Of a stretch of DNA of 64,000 nt, positions 17,203-26,397 are shown in pieces (positions within the stretch are counted from its first letter, which is position 1; each line of letters begins with the position of its first letter). The position numbers and the translations under genes are program-made. The notes under the pieces were generated by a model. That model searched no databases and was not told the DNA's origin. It saw nothing but the letters and a program-made list of their open reading frames with translations. The stretch is from Paraburkholderia sp. BL10I2N1. Its GTDB lineage: Bacteria > Pseudomonadota > Gammaproteobacteria > Burkholderiales > Burkholderiaceae. The DNA is taken from contig NZ_SNWA01000002.1 of the NCBI RefSeq assembly GCF_004361815.1, positions 1,302,001 to 1,366,000 on the forward strand, in the 5' to 3' direction.

Positions 17203-19212
17203 ATGGAACATTTGCTGGTCGTCCATTACGTGCTGCTGGTAGTCGCGGGCTGGCTGATCGTTGGAATGCTTGGGCTGGGCACTCTGCGTCGCACCCGCAT
17301 GGTGGCGCATGGCCTGTTCCCTGTCGGTGCAGTGTTCGGCCTGTTCCTGTGCGGACTGGGCCTGACCGGCGTTTTCGCGGGTCCTCAGGAAGTCATCCTG
17401 CCGCTCGGGTTGCCGGGCCTGCCGTTCCATCTGCGGCTCGACGGCCTGTCAGCGTATTTCCTCGCTGTCCTCGGTGTGGTGAGCACGGGGGTAAGTGCGT
17501 TCTCCGCCGGCTATTTCCGCAAGGGCGAAGGCACGCCTCCCGGACTCATCTGCTTTGAGTACCACGTGTGCCTCGCAAGCATGGCGGTGCTGCTGCTCGC
17601 GGACGATGCATATTGCTTCATGGTCGCGTGGGAGACAATGACACTCTCGGCCACCTTCCTGGTGATGACCAATCACCGCCTTGCCGAGATTCGGCGGGCC
17701 GCCTGGCTCTACTTCCTGATCTCCCACGTCGGCGCGTTGGCGTTGCTGCTGTGTTTTGGCCTGCTGCAGGCCAATACCGGCGACTATACGTTCGCCAACA
17801 TGCGCCAGCAACATCTGGACGTGTTCTGGGCATCCATCGCATTCCTGCTGGCACTGTTCGGCTTCGGCACCAAGGCCGGCATCGTTCCGCTGCATGTCTG
17901 GCTGCCCGAGGCGCATCCGGCCGCGCCGTCGCCGGTATCGGCCCTCATGAGCGGCTTCGTCCTGAAAGCCGGCCTGTACGGCGTGCTGCGCACGGTGTTC
18001 GACCTGCTGCACGTGCAGATTGCATGGTGGGGCGTGCTCATGCTGGTGCTCGGGCTCTTCACCGCCCTGTTCGGCGTCGTGTTCAGCGCCATCCAGACGG
18101 ACATGAAGCGGCTGCTTGCGTACTCGTCGATCGACAACATCGGCCTGATGTTCGTCAGCATGGGGCTGGCGATCCTGTTTCGCGCGTATGGCATGAGCGC
18201 GCTGGCAGCGTTGTCCTTGACGGCACTGCTCTACCAGATCGCCAGCCACGCGACGTTCAAGAGCCTGCTGTTCCTCGGCACGGGTTCGGTGCTACACGCG
18301 ACGGGCGAGCGCAATCTCGGGCGCCTGGGCGGCCTGATCCGCTTCATGCCGTGGACCGCATGGGCGGCTCTTGTGGGCGCGCTGACCAGTGCAGGCCTGC
18401 CGCCCTTGAGCGGTTTTGTCTCCGAATGGCTGCTGCTGCAAAGCTTCCTGTTCACACCGGGCTTGCCAGACCCGTTCCTGAACATGGTGGTTCCGCTTGT
18501 TGCCGCGTTAATCGCCCTGGTAGCCGCTCTCGCCGGCTACACGATGGTCAAGTTTTTCGGCATCGTCTTTCTTGGCCAGCCTCGCGAGACGAAGCTTCGC
18601 GACGCACGCGATGCAAGCCCGTGGGAACGGGCCGGGTTCGTGTGGCTGGCAGCGATATGCGTGCTGCTCGGCCTGTTGCCGGTACAGTTTGTGATCGTTC
18701 TGGATCGCGTCACACAGCTGCTGGTGGGCGCGGGCATCGGACCCGCAGTGGCAAGGCATGGCTGGCTGCTGCTCGCACCCATCAGCGTCGAGCGGGCCAG
18801 CTACATGCCAGCGGTTTTCCTGCTGTTCTTCTTCGCCTGTTGCGGGCTTGGGTGGCTGCTGGTCCGCCGCCTCTATCACGGGCGCCTGCGGCGAGCCGCG
18901 CCATGGGCCTGTGGCTATCCGTTCGTCAACGCGCGGATGCAGGACACAGCCGAAGGGTTCGGTCAGCCGATCCGCGAAATCTTCGCGCCTCTGTTCAGGA
19001 TCGAACGGCGGCTTCCCTCTCCGTTCGACAAACAACCCGTGTATGGCGTCACCGTGACGGATCGCGCGTGGACCCTGATCTATCAGCCGCTGGAGCGGCT
19101 GGTCAGGCGCGTCGCGGCACTGGCCGGGTTACTGCAAACTGGCCGCATCGCCGTCTATCTGATGCATAGCTTTCTCGTGCTGATCGTGCTGCTGATGCTG
19201 GTGAGACGATGA
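17203..19212 (+). CDS. HyfB-like antiporter subunit of a hydrogenase-related complex
   Basis: 669 residues, about 16 transmembrane helices, Mrp/NuoL-type proton-translocating subunit. The conserved Glu of TM5 is in MVAWETM and the Lys of TM7 in FGTKAGIVPLHVWLPEAHP. It resembles the hydrogenase-4 subunit HyfB and HycC. An ATG with GGAGAC upstream opens it, and it overlaps the next gene by 4 bases. It would couple electron transfer in the peripheral arm to ion movement across the inner membrane. The partner large subunit lacks the Ni-Fe site, so it belongs to the energy-converting-hydrogenase-related (Ehr) group. Confidence 0.88.
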   Translation: MEHLLVVHYVLLVVAGWLIVGMLGLGTLRRTRMVAHGLFPVGAVFGLFLCGLGLTGVFAGPQEVILPLGLPGLPFHLRLDGLSAYFLAVLGVVSTGVSAFSAGYFRKGEGTPPGLICFEYHVCLASMAVLLLADDAYCFMVAWETMTLSATFLVMTNHRLAEIRRAAWLYFLISHVGALALLLCFGLLQANTGDYTFANMRQQHLDVFWASIAFLLALFGFGTKAGIVPLHVWLPEAHPAAPSPVSALMSGFVLKAGLYGVLRTVFDLLHVQIAWWGVLMLVLGLFTALFGVVFSAIQTDMKRLLAYSSIDNIGLMFVSMGLAILFRAYGMSALAALSLTALLYQIASHATFKSLLFLGTGSVLHATGERNLGRLGGLIRFMPWTAWAALVGALTSAGLPPLSGFVSEWLLLQSFLFTPGLPDPFLNMVVPLVAALIALVAALAGYTMVKFFGIVFLGQPRETKLRDARDASPWERAGFVWLAAICVLLGLLPVQFVIVLDRVTQLLVGAGIGPAVARHGWLLLAPISVERASYMPAVFLLFFFACCGLGWLLVRRLYHGRLRRAAPWACGYPFVNARMQDTAEGFGQPIREIFAPLFRIERRLPSPFDKQPVYGVTVTDRAWTLIYQPLERLVRRVAALAGLLQTGRIAVYLMHSFLVLIVLLMLVRR

Positions 19213-20159
19213 TCACACTCTCCGGATTGCTCTCCCAGGGGCTTGAAATCCTGCTGGCACTGGCGGCCGCGCCTTTGCTGACGGGCTGGGTCAACATGTG
19301 CCGCGCCCGTTTGCAGAACCGCCGCTCGCCGAGCATCTGGCAGCCTTACCGGATGCTTCACAAGCTGTTCAACAAGGAGTCGGTCGTCGCCGGTCATGCC
19401 AGCCCCCTGTTCCGCGGGGCACCCTATGTTGTCTGGGCGTGCATGACGCTTGCCAGCGCGATCGTGCCGACACTGTCGACCGACCTGCCGCTGTCGCCGG
19501 CCGCCGATGCGATCGCCCTCGTGGGCCTCTTCGCGCTGGCCCGCGTGGTGATCTCGCTGGCCGCGATGGACATCGGTACCGCATTCGGCACACTGGGCGC
19601 ACGCCGCGAAATGCTGGTCGGTTTCCTCGCGGAGCCGGCCTTGCTGATGGTGCTCTTTTCAGCGTCGCTGATTACGCGATCCACCTTGCTGACCAGCATC
19701 GTCGCGACGCTCAGCCATCGCGAGCTGGCGATCTACCCGAGCCTCGCATTCGCGGGGATCGCGTTCACGATGGTGTCGCTCGCCGAGAACGCGCGCCTGC
19801 CGGTCGACAACCCCACCACGCACCTTGAACTGACGATGATCCACGAGGCGCTGATCCTCGAGTATTCCGGGCGGCATCTCGCGCTGATGGAGTGGGCCGC
19901 CAGCCTCAAGCTGTTCGCGTACTCCTGCATCGGCCTTGCGCTGTTCATCCCGTGGGGCATTGCCGAAGCGGGCAATCCGCTGGCGCTGCTGTTCGCGATA
20001 CCGGCGCTGTTCGTCAAGTTGCTGGTGGGTGGCGCAGCGCTCGCGGTCGTCGAGACGACCAACGCGAAGATGCGCATTTTCCGTGTGCCGGAGTTTCTCG
20101 CGACAGCCTTCCTGCTGGCTGTCATTGGAATGCTCGTCCACTTCCTGCTGGGGGCGTGA
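19209..20159 (+). CDS. HyfC/NuoH-like membrane subunit
   Basis: 316 residues, about eight transmembrane helices. It corresponds to complex I subunit 1 / HycD / HyfC, which links the quinone-site module to the membrane arm. The family features ENARLPVDNPTTHLELTMIHE (acidic loop) and NRRSPSIWQPYRMLHKLFNKE are clear. It overlaps the hyfB-like gene (ATGA) and abuts the next gene directly. Charged loop residues needed in NuoH seem intact, so energy coupling may be preserved. Confidence 0.88.
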   Translation: MITLSGLLSQGLEILLALAAAPLLTGWVNMCRARLQNRRSPSIWQPYRMLHKLFNKESVVAGHASPLFRGAPYVVWACMTLASAIVPTLSTDLPLSPAADAIALVGLFALARVVISLAAMDIGTAFGTLGARREMLVGFLAEPALLMVLFSASLITRSTLLTSIVATLSHRELAIYPSLAFAGIAFTMVSLAENARLPVDNPTTHLELTMIHEALILEYSGRHLALMEWAASLKLFAYSCIGLALFIPWGIAEAGNPLALLFAIPALFVKLLVGGAALAVVETTNAKMRIFRVPEFLATAFLLAVIGMLVHFLLGA

Positions 20160-20819
20160 ATGCACGGCTACGCGACGCAGATCATCAACTTCCTGGCCGC
20201 CATCCTGCTGCTGCTGTCGTTTGCCATGCTCAGCCAGCGCCGGATCCTGTCCCTGATCCACCTCTACACCCTGCAGGGGCTGACACTCGTGGCAGCCAAT
20301 CTGATCCTGGGATTTGTCACGGACGACGTCCACCTCTATATCTCCGCCGCACTGACCCTGGTGCTCAAGGTCGGCCTGATTCCCTGGATTCTTTACAGGC
20401 TCGTGCAGCGGCTCAACGTGAAGACCGACGTCGAACCGCTGCTCAATATCCCGGCGACCCTGCTCGTTGGCATCGTGCTCGTGATCATCGCGTTCAACGT
20501 GGCCTCGCCGATCAGCCAGCTCGCCTCGTCGGTCGCGCGCGGCACGCTCGGCATTGCACTCGCCTGCGTGCTGCTGTCGTTCATGATGATGATCACGCGC
20601 GCGAAAGCGATACCGCAGGTGATCGGCTTCCTGTCGATGGAAAACGGCCTGTTTTTTGCCGCGGCAGCGGCGACGAACGGCATGCCGATGATCGTCGAAC
20701 TCGGTATCGGACTCGATGTGCTGGTCGGCATTCTGATCCTTGGCGTGTTCATGTTCCAGATCCGCGAGCAGTTCGACAGTCTGGACATTCATCACCTTGA
20801 AAAACTCAAAGATGACTGA
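20160..20819 (+). CDS. HyfE-like membrane subunit
   Basis: 219 residues, seven or so transmembrane helices. It is similar to hydrogenase-4 component E, a NuoK-like subunit with an N-terminal extension (SLIHLYTLQGLTLVAANL, FLSMENGLFFAAAAATNGMP). The Glu in SMENG corresponds to the buried membrane carboxylate of this family. It starts immediately after the hyfC-like stop and overlaps the hyfF-like start by 8 bases. Confidence 0.85.
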   Translation: MHGYATQIINFLAAILLLLSFAMLSQRRILSLIHLYTLQGLTLVAANLILGFVTDDVHLYISAALTLVLKVGLIPWILYRLVQRLNVKTDVEPLLNIPATLLVGIVLVIIAFNVASPISQLASSVARGTLGIALACVLLSFMMMITRAKAIPQVIGFLSMENGLFFAAAAATNGMPMIVELGIGLDVLVGILILGVFMFQIREQFDSLDIHHLEKLKDD

Positions 20820-22272
20820 AGCCTGGGTACTGCTGCTGGTTTTCGGGATACCGCTCTTTGCAGGCGCATGTCTGGCGCTCGCAGGACAGCACCATGTCGC
20901 TGCGGAGCTCAACGTCGGGTTCAGTTTCCTGACCTTTGTCGCCGCCATGCTGCTCGCTGCACAGACAGTGGCGCATGGGCCTGCGTTCGCACTGGGCAAG
21001 CTTTTTTTCGTCGATCCGCTCAACGTGTTCCTGGTCGCGCTGACGGCCTTCGTCGGCTGGACCACGTCGATCTTTTCAAGGCCGTACATGCGCATCGAGC
21101 GGGACCGCGGCAGGATGACCGGCCCTCGCATGCGCCTGTATCACAGCATGTACCAGCTGTTCATCTTCGCGATGCTGCTCGCGCTGCTCACCAATAACAT
21201 GGGCATCCTGTGGGTTGCCATGGAAGCCGCCACGCTCGCGACGGTGCTGCTGGTCAGCGTCTATCGCACCGCGGCAAGTCTCGAAGCCGCGTGGAAGTAT
21301 TTCATCTTGTGCGGCGTCGGCATCGCGCAGGCACTGTTCGGCACGATCCTGCTCTATCTCGCCGCGAGCCGGCAGCTCGGCGGCGGCGATGCGCTGCTCT
21401 GGACCAGCCTGAACGCGGTCAAGGGCAGTCTCGACCCGACCATCATTTCGCTCGCGTTCGTGTTCCTGCTGATCGGCTATGGCACCAAGGTCGGTCTCGT
21501 GCCGATGCACAACTGGTTGCCCGACGCGCATGCCGAAGGCCCGACGCCCATTTCGGCCGTACTCTCCGGCCTGCTGCTCAACGTCGCCCTTTATGCCGTC
21601 CTGCGATGCAAGGTGCTGGCCGATGGCGCGCTCCAGAATGGCCTGCCGGGGCACCTGCTGGTCGGTTTCGGACTGATCTCTGTGCTGGTTGCGACCTTCT
21701 CGCTATTCCGGCAGAAAGACGTCAAGCGGCTCTTTTCGTATTCGTCGATCGAGCACATGGGCCTGATGACGTTCGCTTTCGGTCTGGGCGGCCCCACTGC
21801 GACCTTTGCGGGTCTGCTGCACATGACCGTTCATTCGCTCGTCAAGTCGGCCATCTTCTTTACCGTCGGACACGCGGTTCAGAAGGCGGGCACCCAGGCG
21901 ATCGACGACATCCGCGGCTTGCTGCGCGTGAGCCCAACCGTTGGCTGGGGCATGATGCTCGGCGCGCTGGCAATCCTGGGTATGCCGCCATTCGGCGTGT
22001 TCGCGAGCGAGTTCCTGATCCTGACGACCGCGATGAGCAAACTCCCGTGGGCGACGCCCTTCCTGTTGTTCGCGCTTGCCGCGGCGTTTGCGGCCATCTT
22101 TGTCCGCGTGCAGGGCATGGTGTTCGGCGAGACGACGGCCAGGGCGCTTGAACACCCCCCAGCGTTGCTGCCGGTGTTCGTTCATCTCGGCTTCGGGCTG
22201 ATGCTGGGACTCTACATTCCGCCGTATCTTGCAACGTGGTATCGGCAGGCGGCGGCCATGATCGCGGGGTGA
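20812..22272 (+). CDS. HyfF-like antiporter subunit
   Basis: 486 residues, about 14 transmembrane helices, the second Mrp/NuoN-type subunit. The TM5 Glu is in WVAMEAATLATV, the TM7 Lys in YGTKVGLVPMHNWLPDAHAEGPTPISAV, here given as its start GYGTKVGLVP. The ATG at 20812 (MTEAWVLLLVFG) overlaps the preceding gene; upstream in-frame starts would add a Ser/Cys-rich shadow and are rejected. Together with HyfB-like this gives two putative ion channels, the Hyf rather than the Hyc layout, although no HyfD homologue is present. Confidence 0.87.
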   Translation: MTEAWVLLLVFGIPLFAGACLALAGQHHVAAELNVGFSFLTFVAAMLLAAQTVAHGPAFALGKLFFVDPLNVFLVALTAFVGWTTSIFSRPYMRIERDRGRMTGPRMRLYHSMYQLFIFAMLLALLTNNMGILWVAMEAATLATVLLVSVYRTAASLEAAWKYFILCGVGIAQALFGTILLYLAASRQLGGGDALLWTSLNAVKGSLDPTIISLAFVFLLIGYGTKVGLVPMHNWLPDAHAEGPTPISAVLSGLLLNVALYAVLRCKVLADGALQNGLPGHLLVGFGLISVLVATFSLFRQKDVKRLFSYSSIEHMGLMTFAFGLGGPTATFAGLLHMTVHSLVKSAIFFTVGHAVQKAGTQAIDDIRGLLRVSPTVGWGMMLGALAILGMPPFGVFASEFLILTTAMSKLPWATPFLLFALAAAFAAIFVRVQGMVFGETTARALEHPPALLPVFVHLGFGLMLGLYIPPYLATWYRQAAAMIAG

Positions 22273-22275
22273 AGC

Positions 22276-23838
22276 ATGCATATCGAGGCATTCGGGTTTC
22301 CTGATCTGATCCGCCTGTCCGCATTTACCGGCAGGTCGTCAGCTTTTCTGGCGAGAACCGATTCCGTCACCTGGACCCGCACCGCCACGACGGTGCGCGA
22401 AGCCGGCGGCCGGCTGATCTCCCTGTGGGGCGCCGAAACCGCCGCGGGCGCATTCACGATCTCCGCAGCCTACGCGCTGGAGGACGGCATCCTGTGGCTT
22501 CAGTTGCCGGTCGACAAAGGGCATGATGACGGGGGCGGATACCCGGATCTGTCAACCGTCTTTCCGTGTGCAGCGCGTATGCAGCGGGCTATCTACGACC
22601 TGCTTGGGCTGCGTGCGATTGGTGCCGACGATACGCGGCCGTGGCTGAATCACGGCAACTGGCCCGCCGACTACCATCCGCTGCAAAAGCAGTCCTCCGG
22701 GACGGAACGGTTCGAATCCCGGGAGCAGGACTATCCGTTTGTGCAGGTCGCCGGAGACGGTGTCCACGAGATCGCCGTTGGGCCGATCCACGCCGGCGTA
22801 ATCGAGCCGGGACACTTCCGCTTCTCGGTCGTTGGTGAAAAGGTGCTGAGGCTCGAAGAGCGGCTGGGTTATGCGCACCGGGGCGTCGAACGTCTGTTCG
22901 AACAGACGCCACTGCTGCTCGGGCATCGACTGGCGGGGCGGATCGCCGGGGATACGACCATCGCCTTTTCCTGGGCATACTGCATGGCCGTCGAACGCGC
23001 ACTGGATGTGCGCATTCCGCCACGCGCGCAGTGGCTGCGCGCGCTGCTGCTCGAGCGCGAGCGCATTGCCAATCATCTCGGCGATCTTGGGGCGCTGGGT
23101 AACGATGCCGGATTCGGGTACGGCCTCGCGCAATTCTCCCGCCTCAAGGAAGACTGGCTCCGGCTGAACGACCGGTTTTTCGGACACCGCTATCTGATGG
23201 ACCGCATTGTGCCCGGCGGTGTTGCAACGGACGTCGATGCGCGCTGCGTCACCGCGATGCTGATGCAGTGCGACCAGGTCGACGCACAGGTTCGTGTGAT
23301 GCAGGGCATTTACGACGATCAGTCGGGGCTGCAGGATCGCTTTGCAGGCGCAGGCGTACTCTCCGCGAAGGTCGCGGAGCACTTTGGTGTCTGCGGGCTG
23401 GTCGGGCGTGCCAGCGGCCGGAAAACCGATGTGCGGGTCGACCACCCCTACGCGCCCTACCACGAGGTTCAGGTGCAGATGGTCAGCGATGACCGGGGTG
23501 ACGTGGCGGCCCGGGTCGCCGTCCGCTTCAATGAAATCTACGAGTCCATCCGGCTGATCCGTGCCCTCCTGAACGACCTGCCAGGCGGCGACATCGTCAC
23601 GCGGATCGAACACGACGGTTCGCCCTTCTTCGGGGTGGGCTGGATCGAAGGCTGGCGCGGCGACGTATTGATCGCTCTCGAGACCGGCGCCAACGGCACC
23701 ATTGCACGCTGCCACTGCCATGACCCGTCATGGCATAACTGGCCAGCCCTGGAGCACGCGATCATCGGCAATATCGTTCCTGATTTCCCGCTGATCAACA
23801 AGTCATTCAATCTGAACTACGCCGGACACGACCTGTAA
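22276..23838 (+). CDS. HycE-like large subunit lacking all four Ni-Fe cysteines
   Basis: 520 residues: a NuoC-like N-terminal domain (to about 155) fused to a NuoD/HycE-like domain. The segment equivalent to the L1 motif (RVCGICG in HycE) reads RIAGDTTIAF, so the cysteines are Ala224 and Thr227. The C-terminal L2 motif (SLDPCYSC) reads SFNLNYAG, so the cysteines are Asn514 and Gly517. The surrounding fold is otherwise well kept (GYAHRGVERLFE, LERERIANHLGDLGAL, NWPALEHAIIGN). A Ni-Fe centre cannot be bound. This is the defining trait of Ehr complexes, which may use a quinone or another electron partner. It overlaps the small subunit by one base. Confidence 0.88.
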   Translation: MHIEAFGFPDLIRLSAFTGRSSAFLARTDSVTWTRTATTVREAGGRLISLWGAETAAGAFTISAAYALEDGILWLQLPVDKGHDDGGGYPDLSTVFPCAARMQRAIYDLLGLRAIGADDTRPWLNHGNWPADYHPLQKQSSGTERFESREQDYPFVQVAGDGVHEIAVGPIHAGVIEPGHFRFSVVGEKVLRLEERLGYAHRGVERLFEQTPLLLGHRLAGRIAGDTTIAFSWAYCMAVERALDVRIPPRAQWLRALLLERERIANHLGDLGALGNDAGFGYGLAQFSRLKEDWLRLNDRFFGHRYLMDRIVPGGVATDVDARCVTAMLMQCDQVDAQVRVMQGIYDDQSGLQDRFAGAGVLSAKVAEHFGVCGLVGRASGRKTDVRVDHPYAPYHEVQVQMVSDDRGDVAARVAVRFNEIYESIRLIRALLNDLPGGDIVTRIEHDGSPFFGVGWIEGWRGDVLIALETGANGTIARCHCHDPSWHNWPALEHAIIGNIVPDFPLINKSFNLNYAGHDL

Positions 23839-24365
23839 TGTGGCAACTTCTCAGACAGATCGCCAGGACCGACGCGCCGACCCAGCGCCTGCCGGAGAGC
23901 GATGACGCATGGCGCACCGAAGGGCAGCGAATCCAGCAGGACATCCTCGACGTGCTCGGGCGGGCGCTGTGCATTCGCGAGATCGACGCGGGTTCCTGCA
24001 ACGGATGCGAACTGGAAATCCATGCGCTCAACAATCCGTACTACAACATCGAAGGTCTGGGCATCAGGTTTGTCGCGAGTCCCCGGCATGCCGACATGCT
24101 GCTCATCACAGGCCCGCTCACATTGAACATGAAGGAGGCGGTATGGCGAGCATACGATGCAGTGCCGCATCCGAAGCTGGTCGTCGCGGCCGGCGAGTGC
24201 GCCTGCACGGGCGGCATCTTCAAGGGCAGTTACGCCGTGTGTGGACCGCTGTCGAACCTCCTGCCTGTCGACGTCACGATTCCGGGCTGTCCGCCGCCCC
24301 CCACCGATATCCTGAGGGGCATACTCACCGCGCTTCGCGTCAAACGCACAACCCTCCCGCCCTGA
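23838..24365 (+). CDS. HycG/NuoB-like small subunit with intact Fe-S cysteines
   Basis: 175 residues. The N2-type [4Fe-4S] ligands are present: Cys54 and Cys57 in GSCNGCELEI, Cys121 in AGECACTGG and Cys151 in PGCPPPP. It would pass electrons to or from the site next to the degenerate large subunit. No separate ferredoxin-like subunits (HycB/HyfA/HyfH) or hyp maturation genes lie in the window, so the electron donor is unknown. The ATG overlaps the preceding stop codon region, making it translationally coupled. Confidence 0.88.
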   Translation: MWQLLRQIARTDAPTQRLPESDDAWRTEGQRIQQDILDVLGRALCIREIDAGSCNGCELEIHALNNPYYNIEGLGIRFVASPRHADMLLITGPLTLNMKEAVWRAYDAVPHPKLVVAAGECACTGGIFKGSYAVCGPLSNLLPVDVTIPGCPPPPTDILRGILTALRVKRTTLPP

Positions 24366-24366
24366 G

Positions 24367-24396
24367 TTCCGCCAGCGACATGCGCCGCTGACGGAA
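24367..24396 (+). terminator. Stem-loop after the hydrogenase-related operon
   Basis: TTCCGCCAGCG and CGCTGACGGAA pair over 11 positions with one mismatch and an 8-base loop, directly after the small-subunit stop. There is no T-run, so it may instead be an RNA-stability element. Confidence 0.35.
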
Positions 24397-24476
24397 ATCC
24401 TGGCATGAGCTTCGCGCCGGACCGATGCATGATGACGACCCCATGTACCATTCCGATGCGTTCGAGGACAATAACG

Positions 24477-24923
24477 ATGATTGAGCACCTGGCCAATCTG
24501 AGAGATCTTGTCAGTGCCTTGATGCGCAGGGCATGGCCGCAGGTGTTGACGATGATCGTCTTCATGGTCGCGATCAGCCTGCGCTTCCCGTTGTGGTTTG
24601 TGATGCTCTCGGCCGCCGTCAACGGTGCGGCCTTGACATACCTCGCGCGATGCTTCGCGTCCCAGCCGTCCCGTCGCGTTCATGACCCGTTACTGGGCGC
24701 AGTTCTGGTCGGCAGCGGACTGGCATCGGTTGCCCTGACGCTGAAGTGGTGGACCGTCGAAAAGCAGTTGCAACTCGCACCGGGTGTGCTCCTGCATCTC
24801 GCTGGCCATTCAACATCGAATTCGACGCAGGCATGGTCGAGTGTCCTGACCCAGTGGGGCTCCTGCTCGATCTTTCTCGTGATTGTGGCGGTGTGGGTAC
24901 GGGGCAGCAGGCGCGCAGACTGA
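24477..24923 (+). CDS. Small integral membrane protein
   Basis: 148 residues from the ATG of MIEHLANLRD. Four hydrophobic segments are visible: VLTMIVFMVAISL, PLWFVMLSAAVNGAALTYL, LGAVLVGSGLASVALTLKW and SIFLVIVAVWV. No family is recognised. It follows the hydrogenase-related operon on the same strand after 111 bases and a stem-loop, so co-expression is possible but uncertain. Confidence 0.55.
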   Translation: MIEHLANLRDLVSALMRRAWPQVLTMIVFMVAISLRFPLWFVMLSAAVNGAALTYLARCFASQPSRRVHDPLLGAVLVGSGLASVALTLKWWTVEKQLQLAPGVLLHLAGHSTSNSTQAWSSVLTQWGSCSIFLVIVAVWVRGSRRAD

Positions 24924-25066
24924 AGACCGGAAGCGCCCGGCATCGGTGCCGTCGGCCCGCATGTTCCGCACGCACGGCAAAGCAAAACCACGGCTTACCG
25001 TTGCCGCCCTCGTGGCAATACTGGCGACGGTGATGAGACGCGCACCGGAGTAACTGCGAGCGTAGC

Positions 25067-25597
25067 TCACCCGATGATGTACCCCTGAGGTGCAGACGAC
25101 TCCGATATGGTTGATGGCGTGCCGGATTCCACTTCGCGGTCCACGCCCGTTTGGGTCGACTGGCGCACGACGAGAACGGGAATTGCACTGTGTGTCAGGA
25201 CCTTCTGCGTTTCGCTGCCGATCAGCAGGGCATGCACACCGCTACGGCCGTGAGATGCCATGACAATCAGGTCGCAATTGCGCTGGGCTGCGGTGCTGAT
25301 AATCGCTTCATACGGGCGAGCACGGGTCGTGGCAACCGTTTCGCATTCGACGCCAACCTGCGCAGCTGCCCTTGTAACTGCGGCGAGAAAGTCATCTGCA
25401 TGCTGCTGGTTGACCCGAATGAATTGCTCCTCGGTATCCGCAAGCATTTCGGTTCCATACGCGAAGACGTGAAATTCCGGCATGACATGCAGTCCCGTGA
25501 CCTTGGCGCCATTTTCACTGGCGAGTGTCACCGCCATCTGGATGGCGGCTTCAGAGAGCGTCGAGCCGTCGGTCGGCACCAGCAGATGCTTGAACAT
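25067..25597 (-). CDS. Universal stress protein, UspA family
   Basis: 176 residues, single Usp domain. The N-terminus FKHLLVPTDGSTLSE carries the nucleotide-contacting Asp, and the C-terminal IVMASHGRSGVHALLIGSE followed by SAIPVLVVR is the G-2x-G-9x-G-S/T ATP-binding signature. A divergent, Ser/Thr-rich tail of about 25 residues follows the domain. Such proteins are often induced by hypoxia or growth arrest. It stands convergent with the membrane protein gene after the Ehr-type operon. Confidence 0.9.
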   Translation of the reverse strand: MFKHLLVPTDGSTLSEAAIQMAVTLASENGAKVTGLHVMPEFHVFAYGTEMLADTEEQFIRVNQQHADDFLAAVTRAAAQVGVECETVATTRARPYEAIISTAAQRNCDLIVMASHGRSGVHALLIGSETQKVLTHSAIPVLVVRQSTQTGVDREVESGTPSTISESSAPQGYIIG

Positions 25598-25690
25598 GAC
25601 GCCCCTCCTCGCTGGGCGTGCCCAGTCAATCCGGCGCGCGTTTGACCGCCCACCGCATCGGCCGGTTATGGAACCATGAATGGAACCATG

Positions 25691-25702
25691 ATGTAATTAC
25701 AT
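25691..25702. promoter_or_regulatory. 12-bp perfect palindrome ATGTAATTACAT
   Basis: It lies about 95 bases upstream of the uspA-like gene in a 362-base intergenic stretch (25598-25959) that holds no gene. It is different from the 7-3-7 palindromes. A regulatory role is inferred only from symmetry and position. Confidence 0.35.
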
Positions 25703-25959
25703 ATCGCTTTCAGTATAGTCATTCCCGAGGAGATGGAGAATGGCGTTTTCGTGGCAGTTTGTCGCGGACTGCCCCTGCGGGATTTTGGTATATTCGACGT
25801 GCATTATGCGTAGTCTCCGGTTTGCCCCGGGCGGCACATGATGCGCGGCCTGCGGCTTCTCGCAGGTCGTCTCCCGTTCGGTGACTGGACACTGATCGTC
25901 TTCAAGTCATACTTTCTGGTCGGAAGTTCGTGCATTGCGCGTCTTCGCGAAAACCTGTC

Positions 25960-26292
25960 ATGGCGCCCGTCAAGTTCATTCTCCGTTACACCGCGGTGCC
26001 GTTGATGGCGATTGTTGCCGTCGTATTCTGGGCCTCACTTCACTCATCCGTCGAGATCGATGCGCGGCAGTACGCTGCGCTATCAAACGCCTATACGCGC
26101 TTTCCTGTCGATCTCCGGCGTGATATTGCAGACGCGATGAAATCGGGGAAACTGAGCAAATGGGATTATTCGTCGGTGGTCCGGCAGTCGCTCGACGACG
26201 GAATCGCTCTCGACTGGCCGGCTGGGGAAAAGGCGGACGTTGCCGGCGAACGGGCAAAACTGGTCGCGCTCGTCAAGGCAGACAGACTTTGA
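25960..26292 (+). CDS. Hypothetical single-pass membrane protein
   Basis: 110 residues from the ATG of MAPVKFILRY. A single N-terminal transmembrane segment (AVPLMAIVAVVFWASLHSSV) is followed by a periplasmic-type soluble region (ARQYAALSNAYTRFPVDLRR, ADAMKSGKLSKWDYSSVV). No family is recognised. The soluble part looks like a small helical domain. An in-frame GTG 30 bases upstream is less likely because it delays the membrane helix. Confidence 0.55.
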   Translation: MAPVKFILRYTAVPLMAIVAVVFWASLHSSVEIDARQYAALSNAYTRFPVDLRRDIADAMKSGKLSKWDYSSVVRQSLDDGIALDWPAGEKADVAGERAKLVALVKADRL

Positions 26293-26397
26293 GTCGTGCT
26301 GCCCGCCGAGATTCCGGCACACGCCTGCTGGTGATCATCGGTGAATCCGGATCAGACGGTTTCGACGGGATTTTGCCGCGTGTCCGGACGCCACACG

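Noticed and set aside
17203..24365. A functional hydrogenase-4 or formate hydrogenlyase
   Set aside because: The large subunit lacks all four Ni-Fe cysteines, and no hyp maturation or ferredoxin-like subunit genes are present in the window.
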